Of a stretch of 64,000 nt of DNA, positions 26,296 through 34,897 are shown in pieces (the first letter of the stretch is position 1; each line of letters starts with the position of its first letter). A model generated the notes under the pieces. The model did not search any database. It saw nothing but the letters and a program-made list of their open reading frames with translations, and had not been told where the DNA came from. Source of the stretch: Janibacter sp. Soil728 (GTDB lineage: Bacteria > Actinomycetota > Actinomycetes > Actinomycetales > Dermatophilaceae); contig NZ_LMRZ01000003.1 in assembly GCF_001428305.1 (NCBI RefSeq), positions 444,225-508,224 of the forward strand, written 5' to 3'. Both the position numbers and the translations under genes were made by a program.

Positions 26296-28197
26296 TCACT
26301 TTCCGTCGTGGTCTGCGTCGGTGTCCTGCTCCTCGGCCTCGGACTCTTCCCGGTCCCAGACCGGGGCAGCGTCACGGGCTGTCTGGATCGCGTCATTGCT
26401 CACGCCGGCGGGCACCATCGGCCACACCATCGCGTCGCGCTCGACGACGAAGTCGATGACGACCGGGCGGTCGTTGATCGCCATGGCCTGCTCGATGGTC
26501 GCGTCGAGGTCCTCGGGTCGCTCGCAGCGCAGGCCCACGCAGCCGTAGGCCTCCGCGAGCTTGACGAAGTCGGGGATGCGACTGCCGACCGAGGTGTGCA
26601 GGTCGGTGTTGGAGTAGCGCTCGTTGTAGAAGAGCGACTGCCACTGGCGCACCATGCCCAGGCTCGAGTTGTTGATGATCGCGACCTTGATCGGGATGTC
26701 GTTGATGACGCAGGTCGCGAGCTCCTGGTTGGTCATCTGGAAGCAGCCGTCACCGTCGATCGCCCACACGACCCGGTCGGGCTCGCCGACCTTGGCCCCC
26801 ATCGCTGCCGGCACCGAGTAGCCCATCGTCCCGGCTCCGCCGGAGTTGAGCCAGGAGTTGGGGCGCTCGTACCCGATGAACTGCGCTGCCCACATCTGGT
26901 GCTGCCCCACACCGGCCGCGTAGACGGCCTCCGGCCCGGCGATCGCACCGATGCGCTCGATGACCTGCTGCGGCATGAGGGCGTCGTCGCTGGGCGCGGT
27001 GTACCCGACCGGGAACTCCTGCGCCCACCCCTTCGTCGTCGCCGCCCATGCGTCGTAGGTGTGCGGGTTGACGTCGGCGGCGTCGCCCACGCCGGCCTCG
27101 ATGGTCGTGATGAGCTCGCTGATGATCGCCTTGGCGTCACCGACGATCGGCACGTCTGCGGCCCGGTTCTTGGAGATCTCGGCCGGGTCGATGTCGGCGT
27201 GGATGATCCGTGCGCCCGGGGCGAAGGACGACAGCTGGCCGGTGACCCGGTCGTCGAAGCGGGCGCCGAGGGTGATGAGCAGGTCACTGCGCTGCAGGCC
27301 GGTCACGGCAGCGACCGAGCCGTGCATGCCGGGCATGCCCAGGTGCAGCGGGTGCCCGTCGGGGAAGGCGCCCCGCGCCATGAGGGTCGTCACGACGGGG
27401 ATGCCCGTGATCTCCGCGAGCCGGAGCAGCTCCGCGTGGGCGCCGGCGCGGATGACACCACCACCCACGTAGAGGACCGGCTGCCGGCTGGCTGCCATCA
27501 GGCGCACGGCCTCGCGGATCTGCTTGGCGTGCGGACGCGTCACCGGGTGGTAACCCGGCAGATCGATCTGCGGCGGCCACGCGAAGGTGGTGGTGGCCTG
27601 CAGTGCGTCCTTGGCGATGTCCACGAGGACCGGGCCGGGTCGGCCCGTGCTCGCGATGTGGAAGGCCTCGGCGATGACGCGCGGGATCTGCGCCGCGTCG
27701 GTCACGAGGTAGTTGTGCTTGGTGATGGGCATCGTGATGCCGCGGATGTCCGCCTCCTGGAAGGCGTCGGTGCCGATGGAGCTCGAGGCGACCTGACCGG
27801 TGATCGCGACCATCGGGACCGAGTCCATGTGGGCGTCGGCGATCGCGGTGACGAGGTTGGTGGCGCCGGGTCCGGAGGTCGCCATGCACACGCCGACCTT
27901 GCCCGTGGCCGAGGCGTAGCCCTCGGCGGCGTGGCCGGCGCCCTGCTCGTGGCGTACCAGGATGTGACGGACCGCGGTGGAGTCCATGAGCGGGTCGTAG
28001 GCCGGCAGGATCGCGCCCCCCGGGATACCGAAGACGACCTCCGCGCCGACGTGCTCGAGGGCGAGGACCAGGCTCTTGGCTCCGGTCACCTGCTCGGGGG
28101 TCGGTCGGGCGTTCCCGGGCCTACGGGCCATCGCGGCCGGGCTCGGGGCGCTGCTGCTCGTGTCAGTCACCGTGTGTCCTTCGGTTCGGCGTGCCAT
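26296..28197 (-). CDS. ilvB: Acetolactate synthase large (catalytic) subunit
   Basis: A 633-residue thiamine-diphosphate enzyme catalysing the first common step of Val/Leu/Ile synthesis. The TPP-activating glutamate lies in [14 protein letters not shown] near residue 83; [20 protein letters not shown] and the TPP motif [14 protein letters not shown] ... INNSSLG near 490-520 are clear. An AAGGAG site precedes ATG 28197. The first 37 residues are a low-complexity extension typical of actinobacterial homologues. Expression is likely controlled by the leader-peptide attenuator at 28230-28330. Confidence 0.96.
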   Translation of the reverse strand: MARRTEGHTVTDTSSSAPSPAAMARRPGNARPTPEQVTGAKSLVLALEHVGAEVVFGIPGGAILPAYDPLMDSTAVRHILVRHEQGAGHAAEGYASATGKVGVCMATSGPGATNLVTAIADAHMDSVPMVAITGQVASSSIGTDAFQEADIRGITMPITKHNYLVTDAAQIPRVIAEAFHIASTGRPGPVLVDIAKDALQATTTFAWPPQIDLPGYHPVTRPHAKQIREAVRLMAASRQPVLYVGGGVIRAGAHAELLRLAEITGIPVVTTLMARGAFPDGHPLHLGMPGMHGSVAAVTGLQRSDLLITLGARFDDRVTGQLSSFAPGARIIHADIDPAEISKNRAADVPIVGDAKAIISELITTIEAGVGDAADVNPHTYDAWAATTKGWAQEFPVGYTAPSDDALMPQQVIERIGAIAGPEAVYAAGVGQHQMWAAQFIGYERPNSWLNSGGAGTMGYSVPAAMGAKVGEPDRVVWAIDGDGCFQMTNQELATCVINDIPIKVAIINNSSLGMVRQWQSLFYNERYSNTDLHTSVGSRIPDFVKLAEAYGCVGLRCERPEDLDATIEQAMAINDRPVVIDFVVERDAMVWPMVPAGVSNDAIQTARDAAPVWDREESEAEEQDTDADHDGK

Positions 28198-28229
28198 CTG
28201 CTGGTGCTCCTTGATCCTCTCCCGGCATG

Positions 28230-28263
28230 AAAAAGCCCCTCAGTCCGGGTGGACATGAAGGGC
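28230..28263 (-). terminator. Attenuator terminator in the ilvB leader
   Basis: On the minus strand GCCCTTCATGTCC pairs with GGACTGAGGGGC (one bulged T, one G-T pair, loop ACCC) and is followed by TTTTT, 33 bases before ilvB. Confidence 0.75.
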
Positions 28264-28304
28264 GCGCGCTGCGTCGACGACGGGTCGTCGCTCAGGCAGC
28301 GCGC
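28264..28304 (-). promoter_or_regulatory. Pause/antiterminator hairpin in the ilvB leader
   Basis: GCGCGCTGC and GCAGCGCGC form a 9-bp stem, with an inner GACGAC/GTCGTC stem. The 5' arm overlaps the last codons of the leader peptide, so ribosome position would open or close it. Confidence 0.65.
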
Positions 28305-28330
28305 CGGGGAAGTACGAGGAGGAGGGCCAT
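28292..28330 (-). CDS. ilvB leader peptide
   Basis: A 12-codon frame MALLLVLPRRAA with TGA stop. Five of its first seven residues are Leu or Val (Leu-Leu-Leu-Val-Leu). A GGGGGAAAG stretch precedes the ATG, and a TTGACA hexamer lies at 28360-28365 on the same strand. The stop falls inside the first hairpin and a terminator follows, the standard layout for attenuation by charged tRNA-Leu and tRNA-Val. Confidence 0.75.
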   Translation of the reverse strand: MALLLVLPRRAA

Positions 28331-28442
28331 GTCGCTACTTTCCCCCGCCGCCCGCAGCGTGTCAACGTTTGAGACAACGAAGTCCACGATTCGGGACGCA
28401 AACTCGGGTGACGAGACCCGGCGAAGGGAGCATGCTGGCCCG

Positions 28443-29384
28443 ATGTGCGATGGAACCACCCCCTGCACCCTCCCGGACGGTGCCGCGCTCACCGTCCGCC
28501 CGCTCGAGGTCACGGACGCGGAGGCGGTGGTCGACCTCGCCCGCGCCGACGAGATCGAGAGCCTGCCCGAGGCGATGACCGAGCTCGTCGACGTGCAGCG
28601 CAGCTGGCGCGCTCCGGGCACCGACCTCGCCGCGCGCTCGCTGGGGCTCCTCGACGGTGACGAGCTCGTCGGGTACGTCGTCATCGGCCGGCACGGACGC
28701 CTGGACGCCGTCGTCTCGTCCTCGTGGCGTGGCCGTGGCCTGGGTCGGGCGCTCCTCGACTGGGCCCGGGCGAGCGCCTTCGCCCTCGACGCGGTCGAGG
28801 TCTCGCAGACGGTCCCCGTCGGGAGCCCCGCCGAGGCCTTCCTCGTCGCGGCCGGCGGGCGGGCCGAGTACGACGCCTGGGTGCTGGAGCTGCCGGCGGA
28901 GCGCCGGCTGGTCGACCAGCCCCTCCCCCGTGGCCACACCCTGGACGAGGGCCGGCCCCACGAGATGCGCGCCGTGCACCGCGTGATCGAGGACGCCTTC
29001 GGCGAGTGGCCCGGTCGCCGTTCGACGAGCTATGAGGAGTGGTCGGCTGACTTCCTCGAGGGCGCGGAGGCGGCGTCCTGGCGTTGCCGCGTCGTCCGCG
29101 GGCCGCAGGGCGCGGTCGTCGGTGTCGCGATGATCATCGGCAGCGACGACGGGATGCTGTGGGTGGACGAGCTCGCCGTTGCTGCGGATCGACGTGGCCT
29201 CGGGCTGGCCCGAGCCCTGCTCGCCGACTCCTTCGCCGAGGGGCGCAGCCGAGGATTCGCCCGCTCCGGCCTGTCGACCGACTCCCGCACCGGCGCCCTC
29301 GGCCTCTACGAGCACGTCGGCATGGAGGTCGTCTCGACATTCAGGCACTACGCGCTCGACGTGGATGGCCCCCGGCAGGACTAG
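28443..29384 (+). CDS. Tandem GNAT acetyltransferase
   Basis: A 313-residue protein with two GNAT folds. The first (about 15-140) keeps SSSWRGRGLGRALLDWA, the acetyl-CoA loop; the second (about 170-313) has WVDELAVAADRRGLGLARALL near 240 and the closing GALGLYEHVGMEVV. The two-fold layout recalls mycothiol synthase, but the signature segments of MshD are absent, so I leave it as a GNAT protein of unknown substrate. Start ATG 28443 has an AGGGAG about 12 bases upstream. It is divergent from the ilvB leader and overlaps the convergent SixA-like gene by four bases. Confidence 0.8.
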   Translation: MCDGTTPCTLPDGAALTVRPLEVTDAEAVVDLARADEIESLPEAMTELVDVQRSWRAPGTDLAARSLGLLDGDELVGYVVIGRHGRLDAVVSSSWRGRGLGRALLDWARASAFALDAVEVSQTVPVGSPAEAFLVAAGGRAEYDAWVLELPAERRLVDQPLPRGHTLDEGRPHEMRAVHRVIEDAFGEWPGRRSTSYEEWSADFLEGAEAASWRCRVVRGPQGAVVGVAMIIGSDDGMLWVDELAVAADRRGLGLARALLADSFAEGRSRGFARSGLSTDSRTGALGLYEHVGMEVVSTFRHYALDVDGPRQD

Positions 29385-29908
29385 CTGGTCGGAGCCCGGT
29401 ACTGGTCGAGCACGGCCGCGCCGAAGGCGAGGTCCTGCCAGTGCCCGGAGAAGCGCAGCACGGCAGCCGCGCCGGGCGGGAAGCCGTTGCTCAGCAGCTC
29501 GTGCGCGTCGTCATCGCCCTCGCCGTCCGCCAGGAGGCTCGCCACCGCCGGCAGACCGGGGGCGTGCCCCACGACGAGCAGGACATTGGCGTCGTTGATC
29601 GACTCCCTGATCACGGACAGGACCGCGTCCGCGTCCGCGTTGTAGAGGCGGTGCTCGATCTGCACCTCGGCCTCGGAGCACCCTGCCTCCGCGACCTCCT
29701 GCATCGTCTCGCGGGTGCGCAGCGCGGGTGAGCACATGACCTCGTCGCAGCCCAGGCCCTGCTCACGCAGCCAGCGTCCGATGTCTTGCGCATGCTCTCG
29801 GCCACGCTCGGTCAGTGGTCGCTCACGGTCGTCCTGTCCGGCACGGCCCGTCTCGGGCTCCGCGTGCCGCAGCAGGATGAGTGTCCGGTCCTCCGCTGAC
29901 GTCGTCAT
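29381..29908 (-). CDS. sixA: SixA-type histidine phosphatase
   Basis: A 175-residue member of the histidine phosphatase superfamily. LILLRHAEPE (about 9-18) holds the nucleophilic His after Arg; RPLTERGREHAQDIG, MCSPALRTRETMQ (phosphate-pocket arginine) and LLVVGHAPGLP with the second catalytic His near 117 follow. The short length and these motifs match SixA, known in enterobacteria to dephosphorylate phosphohistidine proteins; the partner here is unknown. ATG 29908 matches the family start. Confidence 0.88.
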   Translation of the reverse strand: MTTSAEDRTLILLRHAEPETGRAGQDDRERPLTERGREHAQDIGRWLREQGLGCDEVMCSPALRTRETMQEVAEAGCSEAEVQIEHRLYNADADAVLSVIRESINDANVLLVVGHAPGLPAVASLLADGEGDDDAHELLSNGFPPGAAAVLRFSGHWQDLAFGAAVLDQYRAPTS

Positions 29909-29951
29909 GACTTGAGTGTGGCCCGAGACACACTGAGACGCCACTCCTCGA

Positions 29952-29957
29952 TAACGT
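29952..29957 (+). promoter_or_regulatory. Candidate -10 element of the sugar dehydrogenase gene
   Basis: TAACGT, six bases before ATG 29964. Confidence 0.4.
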
Positions 29958-29963
29958 CTGTGC

Positions 29964-31061
29964 ATGACGCGGCACGCAGCGGTCCGGCTCCTCCTCGGCA
30001 TGGCCCTGCCGATCGCGCTCGCCGCCTGCAGCACGCCCCAAGGGGGCACCCCTCCCCCTTCGTCATCGCCGGTCACTCCGCCCGCCGCGCAGCCGGTCGT
30101 CTCCGAGGTCGTCGGCGATCTCGACGTGCCGTGGGACCTGGCCTTCCTCCCCGATGGCGCCGCGCTCGTCACCCTGCGTGATCGCGGCGAGGTGGTGCGG
30201 ATCGAGGACGAGGAGGTGAGCACCGTCGGCACCGTTCCGGGCGTCGTGGCCGAGGGCGAAGGGGGTCTCCTCGGCCTCGCGATCTCCCCCGACTTCGCGC
30301 GGGACCGGTCCGTCTTCGTCTACGTGACGACGGCCGATGACAACCGGGTTCTGCGGATGGCTTTGGGGGACAACGGCCTTGGCTCACCAGAGCCGGTCCT
30401 CACCGGCATTCCCAAGGCCGGCAACCACAACGGCGGTCGCATCGCCTTCGGCCCCGACGGCCAGCTCTACGTGGCGACCGGGGATGCGGGCGACACCTCC
30501 GCGGCGCAGGACCCGGACAGTCTCGGCGGCAAGATCCTGCGGATCACGCCCGACGGCGACGCTGCACGGGGCAACCCCGTCCCGGGCTCCCCCGTGTGGA
30601 GCTCAGGCCACCGCAATGTGCAGGGACTCGCGTGGGGCGAGGACGAGACGATGTGGGCCAGCGAGTTCGGGCAGGACACCTGGGACGAGCTCAACCGGAT
30701 CGTGCCGGGCGGCAACTACGGCTGGCCGCAGGTCGAGGGCGCCGGTGGGCGGTCGGGGTTCATCGATCCGGTGGCGACCTGGTCGACAGCGGACGCCTCG
30801 CCGAGCGGCATCGCGGTCGCGAAGGACGGCTCGGTCGTCATGGCGGCCCTGCGAGGCAAGAGCCTGTGGCGGGTTCCGGTTGAGGGAGAGGGTGGTGACG
30901 CACGAGCAGGTGAGCCCGAACGCCTGCTCGAGGGCCAGCACGGCCGGCTGCGCGACGTGGAGCTCGCACCCGACGGGAGCCTGTGGGTCCTGACGAGCAA
31001 CACCTTCCGCGGAGAGCCGCGTGAGGGCGACGACCGTGTCCTGAAGGTCACCCTCCGCTGA
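29964..31061 (+). CDS. PQQ-dependent sugar dehydrogenase lipoprotein (GDH-B/YliI-like)
   Basis: A 365-residue lipoprotein: signal peptide with lipobox LAAC (lipidated Cys at about 22), a proline/serine linker, then a six-bladed propeller of the soluble aldose dehydrogenase type. LDVPWDLAFLPDG near 52, EGGLLGLAISPDF near 98, GNHNGGRIAFGPDGQLYV near 152, GHRNVQGLAW near 213 and GGNYGWPQVEG near 250 are diagnostic. Such enzymes use PQQ and calcium to oxidise sugars outside the membrane; whether this organism makes PQQ is not shown. It is probably monocistronic. Confidence 0.88.
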   Translation: MTRHAAVRLLLGMALPIALAACSTPQGGTPPPSSSPVTPPAAQPVVSEVVGDLDVPWDLAFLPDGAALVTLRDRGEVVRIEDEEVSTVGTVPGVVAEGEGGLLGLAISPDFARDRSVFVYVTTADDNRVLRMALGDNGLGSPEPVLTGIPKAGNHNGGRIAFGPDGQLYVATGDAGDTSAAQDPDSLGGKILRITPDGDAARGNPVPGSPVWSSGHRNVQGLAWGEDETMWASEFGQDTWDELNRIVPGGNYGWPQVEGAGGRSGFIDPVATWSTADASPSGIAVAKDGSVVMAALRGKSLWRVPVEGEGGDARAGEPERLLEGQHGRLRDVELAPDGSLWVLTSNTFRGEPREGDDRVLKVTLR

Positions 31062-31085
31062 CCGTCGGACCGCCCCGTCCGCCCC

Positions 31086-31091
31086 TAATAT
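31086..31091 (+). promoter_or_regulatory. Candidate -10 element of the propeller gene at 31100
   Basis: TAATAT, eight bases before ATG 31100 and only two before ATG 31094. Confidence 0.45.
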
Positions 31092-31099
31092 CCATGGAC

Positions 31100-32476
31100 A
31101 TGAGGCGCGTGGCGGTAGTGGGAGCTGGGCTCGTCATCGTGGGCGCCGTGGGGATCACCGCGGCCGTGCTCGCCGATCTCGGTCGCTGGCCGTACTACGG
31201 CGGAGCCGTCGCGCTCGTCATCGGTGTGGCACTGCTGCTCAGTCGGGTCCTGCGACACCGCGCTGCGCTCGGCGGCGCGTGCCTGGCCGTCGCCGTCGTC
31301 GTGGGCGGTGGAGCCTGGTTGGGCTTGAACGGTCTGCCGGAGCAGCACTCGGCCTGGCCGCAGGAGGGCGGATCCGTCGACTACCGCGTCGCCGGGGACG
31401 CCGCCCGGCAGGGTGACCTGTGGTTCACCGGGGCCGCTGCCTACGAGATCTCGACGGGTGAGGTGCGCTGGACCGGCTGGGGCACGGGCGCACCGCCCAG
31501 TGGCGCCGAGGACATCCGGCTGATCGCCGTGACGCCGACGATGGTCGTCAGCTTCGAGCCCTCGACGCAGGACCGATACAGCGGACAGCTTGTCGCACGC
31601 GCTCCAGCGGACGGCAGCACGCTCTGGTCGGTCCCGAGCCCGATCGTGCGCGGCTCGGCCGTCGACGGTGATGCCCTCGTCGTCACGTCATCCGAAGGCA
31701 CCACTGCCCATGGCCTGAGTACGGGCGAGACGGTGTGGACCTCGCCCGATGGGTCGGCGGCATCGTGCGAGCTCGGTGAGTTGCGCCACTCCTATGGTCC
31801 GTCCCCGTCGCAGAGCGTCGTCCTGCTGTCGGGCGAGGGACGAGGCGCCCGGGCCGATGTCGTGCGGGTCAGCGACGGCAAGGTCCTCGTCGAGGATCTC
31901 AGCTGCCTGTTGAGCGCCCGTGTCGTCGGCGATGTCATCGTGCAGGCGGATGACAGTCGCCTCGTCGCTCGCTCGACCGAGGACGGCACCGCCGTCTGGT
32001 GGACACCGGAGCACATCACGCTCGGATCGCACTACAACGTGTCCGGTAACGGATCGACCATCTTCACCCCCGATGGCTCCAAGGACTACTTCGCCATCGA
32101 CGTCGCCACCGGCGATGTCTCCGAGACCAGCCCACCCCGGGGCTGGCGGGTCGCCCGGGACGAGACACGGCGTCAGGTCGGAGAGCACGTGTGGCAACCG
32201 GTAGTCCGAGAGCAAGGCGGACTGGGGATGTGGGAGCTCGGCACCGATCGGGTCGTCCCCGTCCCGGGCCCCCGGATCCACCGCAGTCTCGAGTCGGACC
32301 CGACGAGTGGGTGGCTCGTCGTCAGCGGCCATGTCGAGGACCCCGTCGGTGACGATCACCCACAGGCCTGGGCGCTCTCCCCCGAGGGCGATCTCCACGG
32401 CCCCTTCACCGGTCGCTCTGCCTACGCCGAGGACGGCGTGATCATGGTCGACAGCACCGTTCATCCACTCGAATGA
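31100..32476 (+). CDS. Membrane-anchored PQQ-like beta-propeller protein, copy 1
   Basis: A 458-residue protein with three hydrophobic N-terminal segments (about 4-24, 33-48 and 56-76), then an extracytoplasmic propeller. Blades show the pattern 'G-x-x-x-W' and 'TGE-x-x-W' (AYEISTGEVRWTG, LSTGETVWTS), as in PQQ_2/WD40-like repeats. ATG 31100 is preferred over ATG 31094 because the -10 hexamer ends only two bases before the latter. It is a tandem paralogue of the next gene; both share the ITAAVLADLGRWPY-type membrane segment and the closing LSPEGDLHGPFTG. The role is unknown; a ligand-sensing or scaffolding surface protein is possible. Confidence 0.7.
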   Translation: MRRVAVVGAGLVIVGAVGITAAVLADLGRWPYYGGAVALVIGVALLLSRVLRHRAALGGACLAVAVVVGGGAWLGLNGLPEQHSAWPQEGGSVDYRVAGDAARQGDLWFTGAAAYEISTGEVRWTGWGTGAPPSGAEDIRLIAVTPTMVVSFEPSTQDRYSGQLVARAPADGSTLWSVPSPIVRGSAVDGDALVVTSSEGTTAHGLSTGETVWTSPDGSAASCELGELRHSYGPSPSQSVVLLSGEGRGARADVVRVSDGKVLVEDLSCLLSARVVGDVIVQADDSRLVARSTEDGTAVWWTPEHITLGSHYNVSGNGSTIFTPDGSKDYFAIDVATGDVSETSPPRGWRVARDETRRQVGEHVWQPVVREQGGLGMWELGTDRVVPVPGPRIHRSLESDPTSGWLVVSGHVEDPVGDDHPQAWALSPEGDLHGPFTGRSAYAEDGVIMVDSTVHPLE

Positions 32477-32524
32477 CCCTGCTCTCCCCGGCGCGGTGAC
32501 CCGCTGGGGTGGTGGCCCCCGAAC

Positions 32525-32530
32525 TAGACT
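32525..32530 (+). promoter_or_regulatory. Candidate -10 element of the propeller gene at 32538
   Basis: TAGACT, seven bases before ATG 32538. Confidence 0.45.
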
Positions 32531-32537
32531 CCGACCC

Positions 32538-33947
32538 ATGGTGAGCAAGGTCGTGCGATGGCTCCGACGTCACCCGGTCGTCGTCGGCGCAACCCTCACC
32601 GTGACCGGTGCGGGCCTGATCGCCGCTGCTGTGCTTGCCGACCTCGGCCGCTGGCCCTACCTCGTCGGGACAGTCCTGCTCGTCGTGGGTCTGGTCCTCG
32701 TCGTCGTCCGCCTCCTGAACCGCCGGACCCCTGCGATCGCCGCCGCCCTGGCCATCGCGCTCGGCCTCGGAGGCGGCGCCTGGCTCGCCCTCAACACCCT
32801 CCCCGACAGTCATCCACACTGGGAGGAGGGCAGCAACGAGGGCCACCTCGCGGTCGACTCCTTCCGCCTGGGCAGCATCCTCTTCGCCGAGGGCATCGCC
32901 CGTGACGCCCAGACCGGTGAGGTGCGCTGGACCGCCCCCGACGACAGCCACGTCATGACCACGACCGACGAGACCGTCGTCCTCGACGAGGCCGTCGAGG
33001 GCGAAGAGGGGCGGCGTCTGGTCGCGCGCCTCATCGACTCGGGTCGACAGGTGTGGTGGACCATGACCCGAGGGCGGCCCACCGCCGTCGCCCAGCACGA
33101 CGGCGTCCTCGTCATCAGCACCCGCGAGGGCACCACCGGCCACGACCTGACCACGGGCGATGAGCTGTGGACCTCGGCCCGCAGAGCCGGTACGGAGTGC
33201 AAGCAGGGCGTCCCGCTGACCCTCGACGTGCCCGACCTGCAGCAGTCGGTGGTCTTCCTCCCTTCGTCCAAGCGTGGGTCGAAGGGGGTCGACCTCGCCC
33301 GGGTCTACGACGGAGAGGTCGTCGCGCGCGGGCTGGACTGCCTCAACTACGGCCGCGTCGTCGCAGGCATCTACGTCGAGCACGGAGACGGGGTCCTCAC
33401 CGGACGGTCCGTGAGCACCGGTGCGCTCGAGTGGGAGCAGGACTGGATCGCGCAGGCCCGGCCCTTCTCCCTCCCCGACAGTGACGGCACCATCTACATC
33501 CCGGACAAGCTGAGCAGGGACGGCAAGGGGTCCACCGTCGATCACTACTCCGCGCTCGACCTGCGGACCGGCGAGATCACGCAGACCCGACCGCCCGGCG
33601 GGTGGGTGTCCGACACCGACGTCGTGCAGGACCAACGGGCCGACGTGCTGTGGCAACCCGTCCGTCGCGGCGCCTCGGCCGGGCTGTGGGAGGTCGGGAC
33701 CCCCAAGGTCGTACGCATCCCGGGCAGCCCGCGCATCTCGATCTCCGAGGCCGACAGCAGCGGCTGGGTCGCGGTCGATGGCTCCACCACGAACATCGTC
33801 GGTGAGCGCACCCGGACCACGTGGGCCGTCTCACCCGATGGCACGCTGCACGGACCCTTCACCGGCGGCAGCGCTCCCCTCGACGGCGCCTCGACCATCG
33901 CCGACGGCGTCCTGCGCGTCGGCGCGCAGGTCTACCCCCTGAAGTGA
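32538..33947 (+). CDS. Membrane-anchored PQQ-like beta-propeller protein, copy 2
   Basis: A 469-residue paralogue of the preceding gene with the same plan: N-terminal membrane segments (about 13-32, 41-56, 64-82) including AVLADLGRWPYLVG, then a propeller with DAQTGEVRWTAP, LTTGDELWTSA and VSTGALEWEQD blades, ending VSPDGTLHGPFTGG. The two copies are clearly homologous but well diverged, so the duplication is old or under different selection. ATG 32538 follows a promoter hexamer. It converges with the dehydrogenase gene seven bases on. Confidence 0.7.
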   Translation: MVSKVVRWLRRHPVVVGATLTVTGAGLIAAAVLADLGRWPYLVGTVLLVVGLVLVVVRLLNRRTPAIAAALAIALGLGGGAWLALNTLPDSHPHWEEGSNEGHLAVDSFRLGSILFAEGIARDAQTGEVRWTAPDDSHVMTTTDETVVLDEAVEGEEGRRLVARLIDSGRQVWWTMTRGRPTAVAQHDGVLVISTREGTTGHDLTTGDELWTSARRAGTECKQGVPLTLDVPDLQQSVVFLPSSKRGSKGVDLARVYDGEVVARGLDCLNYGRVVAGIYVEHGDGVLTGRSVSTGALEWEQDWIAQARPFSLPDSDGTIYIPDKLSRDGKGSTVDHYSALDLRTGEITQTRPPGGWVSDTDVVQDQRADVLWQPVRRGASAGLWEVGTPKVVRIPGSPRISISEADSSGWVAVDGSTTNIVGERTRTTWAVSPDGTLHGPFTGGSAPLDGASTIADGVLRVGAQVYPLK

Positions 33948-33954
33948 GCCGGCC

Positions 33955-34872
33955 TCAGCCGCGGTCCACGACGTGCAGCGGATCCTCACCCGCAGCGAGC
34001 CGGCGCAGCTGCTCGCGCAGCAGCGCGACCATGCGGGGCCGGAAGGCCTCGGTCACCCCGCCGACGTGCGGGCTGATGATGACGCCCGGGGCCGACCACA
34101 GCGGGTGATCCGCAGGCAGCGGCTCGGGGTCGGTGACGTCGAGTGCGAAGCGCAGGCGTCCTGCCTCGGCCAGCGCTGCGTCGGTGTCGAGCGCCGGACC
34201 ACGCCCGACGTTGACGACGAGCGCCCCGTCGGGCAGCGCAGCGAGCGTCTCGGCCCCGAGCATGCCCTTGGTCGCGGCCGTGCCGGGCAGCACCGAGATG
34301 ACGATGTCGTGCTCCGGGAGCAGGTCGAGCAGCTCGTCGGTGCCGTGGATGCGATCGACGAAGTCGTCGCCGTCGCGGGCCCGTGAGGCGACCGCGGTCA
34401 GCTCCACCTCGAAGGGGGCCAGTCGTCTGGCGATCGCGGAGCCCACCGAGCCGTAGCCGAGGACGAGGACCCGCTTGTCGGCCAGACCGGGGCGGAACTC
34501 GCGGGGCAGCCACTCCCCCTTCGCCTGAGCGGCCGCGAACTCGTCGAAGCCGCGCTGGGACGCGAGCACGAGCGCCACCGCCAGCTCTGCGGTCGCAGCG
34601 TCGTGCACGCCGTGCGCATTGGCCAGCTCGACGCCGTCGGGGACGACGGGCAGGGCCGCGTCGACGCCGGCGGAGAGCAGCTGGACCAACCGCACCGACG
34701 GCTGCTGCCGGATCGGCTCGATCTTGTCGGGCGAGGCCATGTACGGCGCCACGAAGACGTCGAGCTCGACCTCGGGTGGCGGCTGCGTCGGGTCCCACAC
34801 GAGGGTGGTGACGCCCTCGACGGGACCGACGGCATCGAGCCAGGACTGATCGGGCAGCGAGACGGTGACCAT
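33955..34872 (-). CDS. D-isomer specific 2-hydroxyacid dehydrogenase
   Basis: A 305-residue NAD(P)-dependent dehydrogenase. The Rossmann motif GYGSVGSAIARRL lies near residue 143, the conserved arginine in VNVGRGPALD near 227, the acidic partner in ALDVTDPEPLP near 249 and the catalytic His in SPHVGGVT near 278. The family includes hydroxypyruvate, glyoxylate and phosphoglycerate dehydrogenases; this short form lacks the ACT domain of SerA, so it is not assigned to serine synthesis. ATG 34872 fits a TATGGT hexamer seven bases upstream. Confidence 0.88.
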   Translation of the reverse strand: MVTVSLPDQSWLDAVGPVEGVTTLVWDPTQPPPEVELDVFVAPYMASPDKIEPIRQQPSVRLVQLLSAGVDAALPVVPDGVELANAHGVHDAATAELAVALVLASQRGFDEFAAAQAKGEWLPREFRPGLADKRVLVLGYGSVGSAIARRLAPFEVELTAVASRARDGDDFVDRIHGTDELLDLLPEHDIVISVLPGTAATKGMLGAETLAALPDGALVVNVGRGPALDTDAALAEAGRLRFALDVTDPEPLPADHPLWSAPGVIISPHVGGVTEAFRPRMVALLREQLRRLAAGEDPLHVVDRG

Positions 34873-34879
34873 GCTGCCG

Positions 34880-34885
34880 ACCATA
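34880..34885 (-). promoter_or_regulatory. Candidate -10 element of the hydroxyacid dehydrogenase gene
   Basis: TATGGT on the minus strand, seven bases before ATG 34872. Confidence 0.4.
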
Positions 34886-34897
34886 GTCACACCGAGG

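Noticed and set aside
28443-29384. Mycothiol synthase (MshD)
   Set aside because: Two GNAT folds fit, but the characteristic MshD segments are missing.
33955-34872. SerA phosphoglycerate dehydrogenase
   Set aside because: Serine synthesis genes often sit near ilvC in actinobacteria, but this protein lacks the C-terminal ASB/ACT domains and is only 305 residues.
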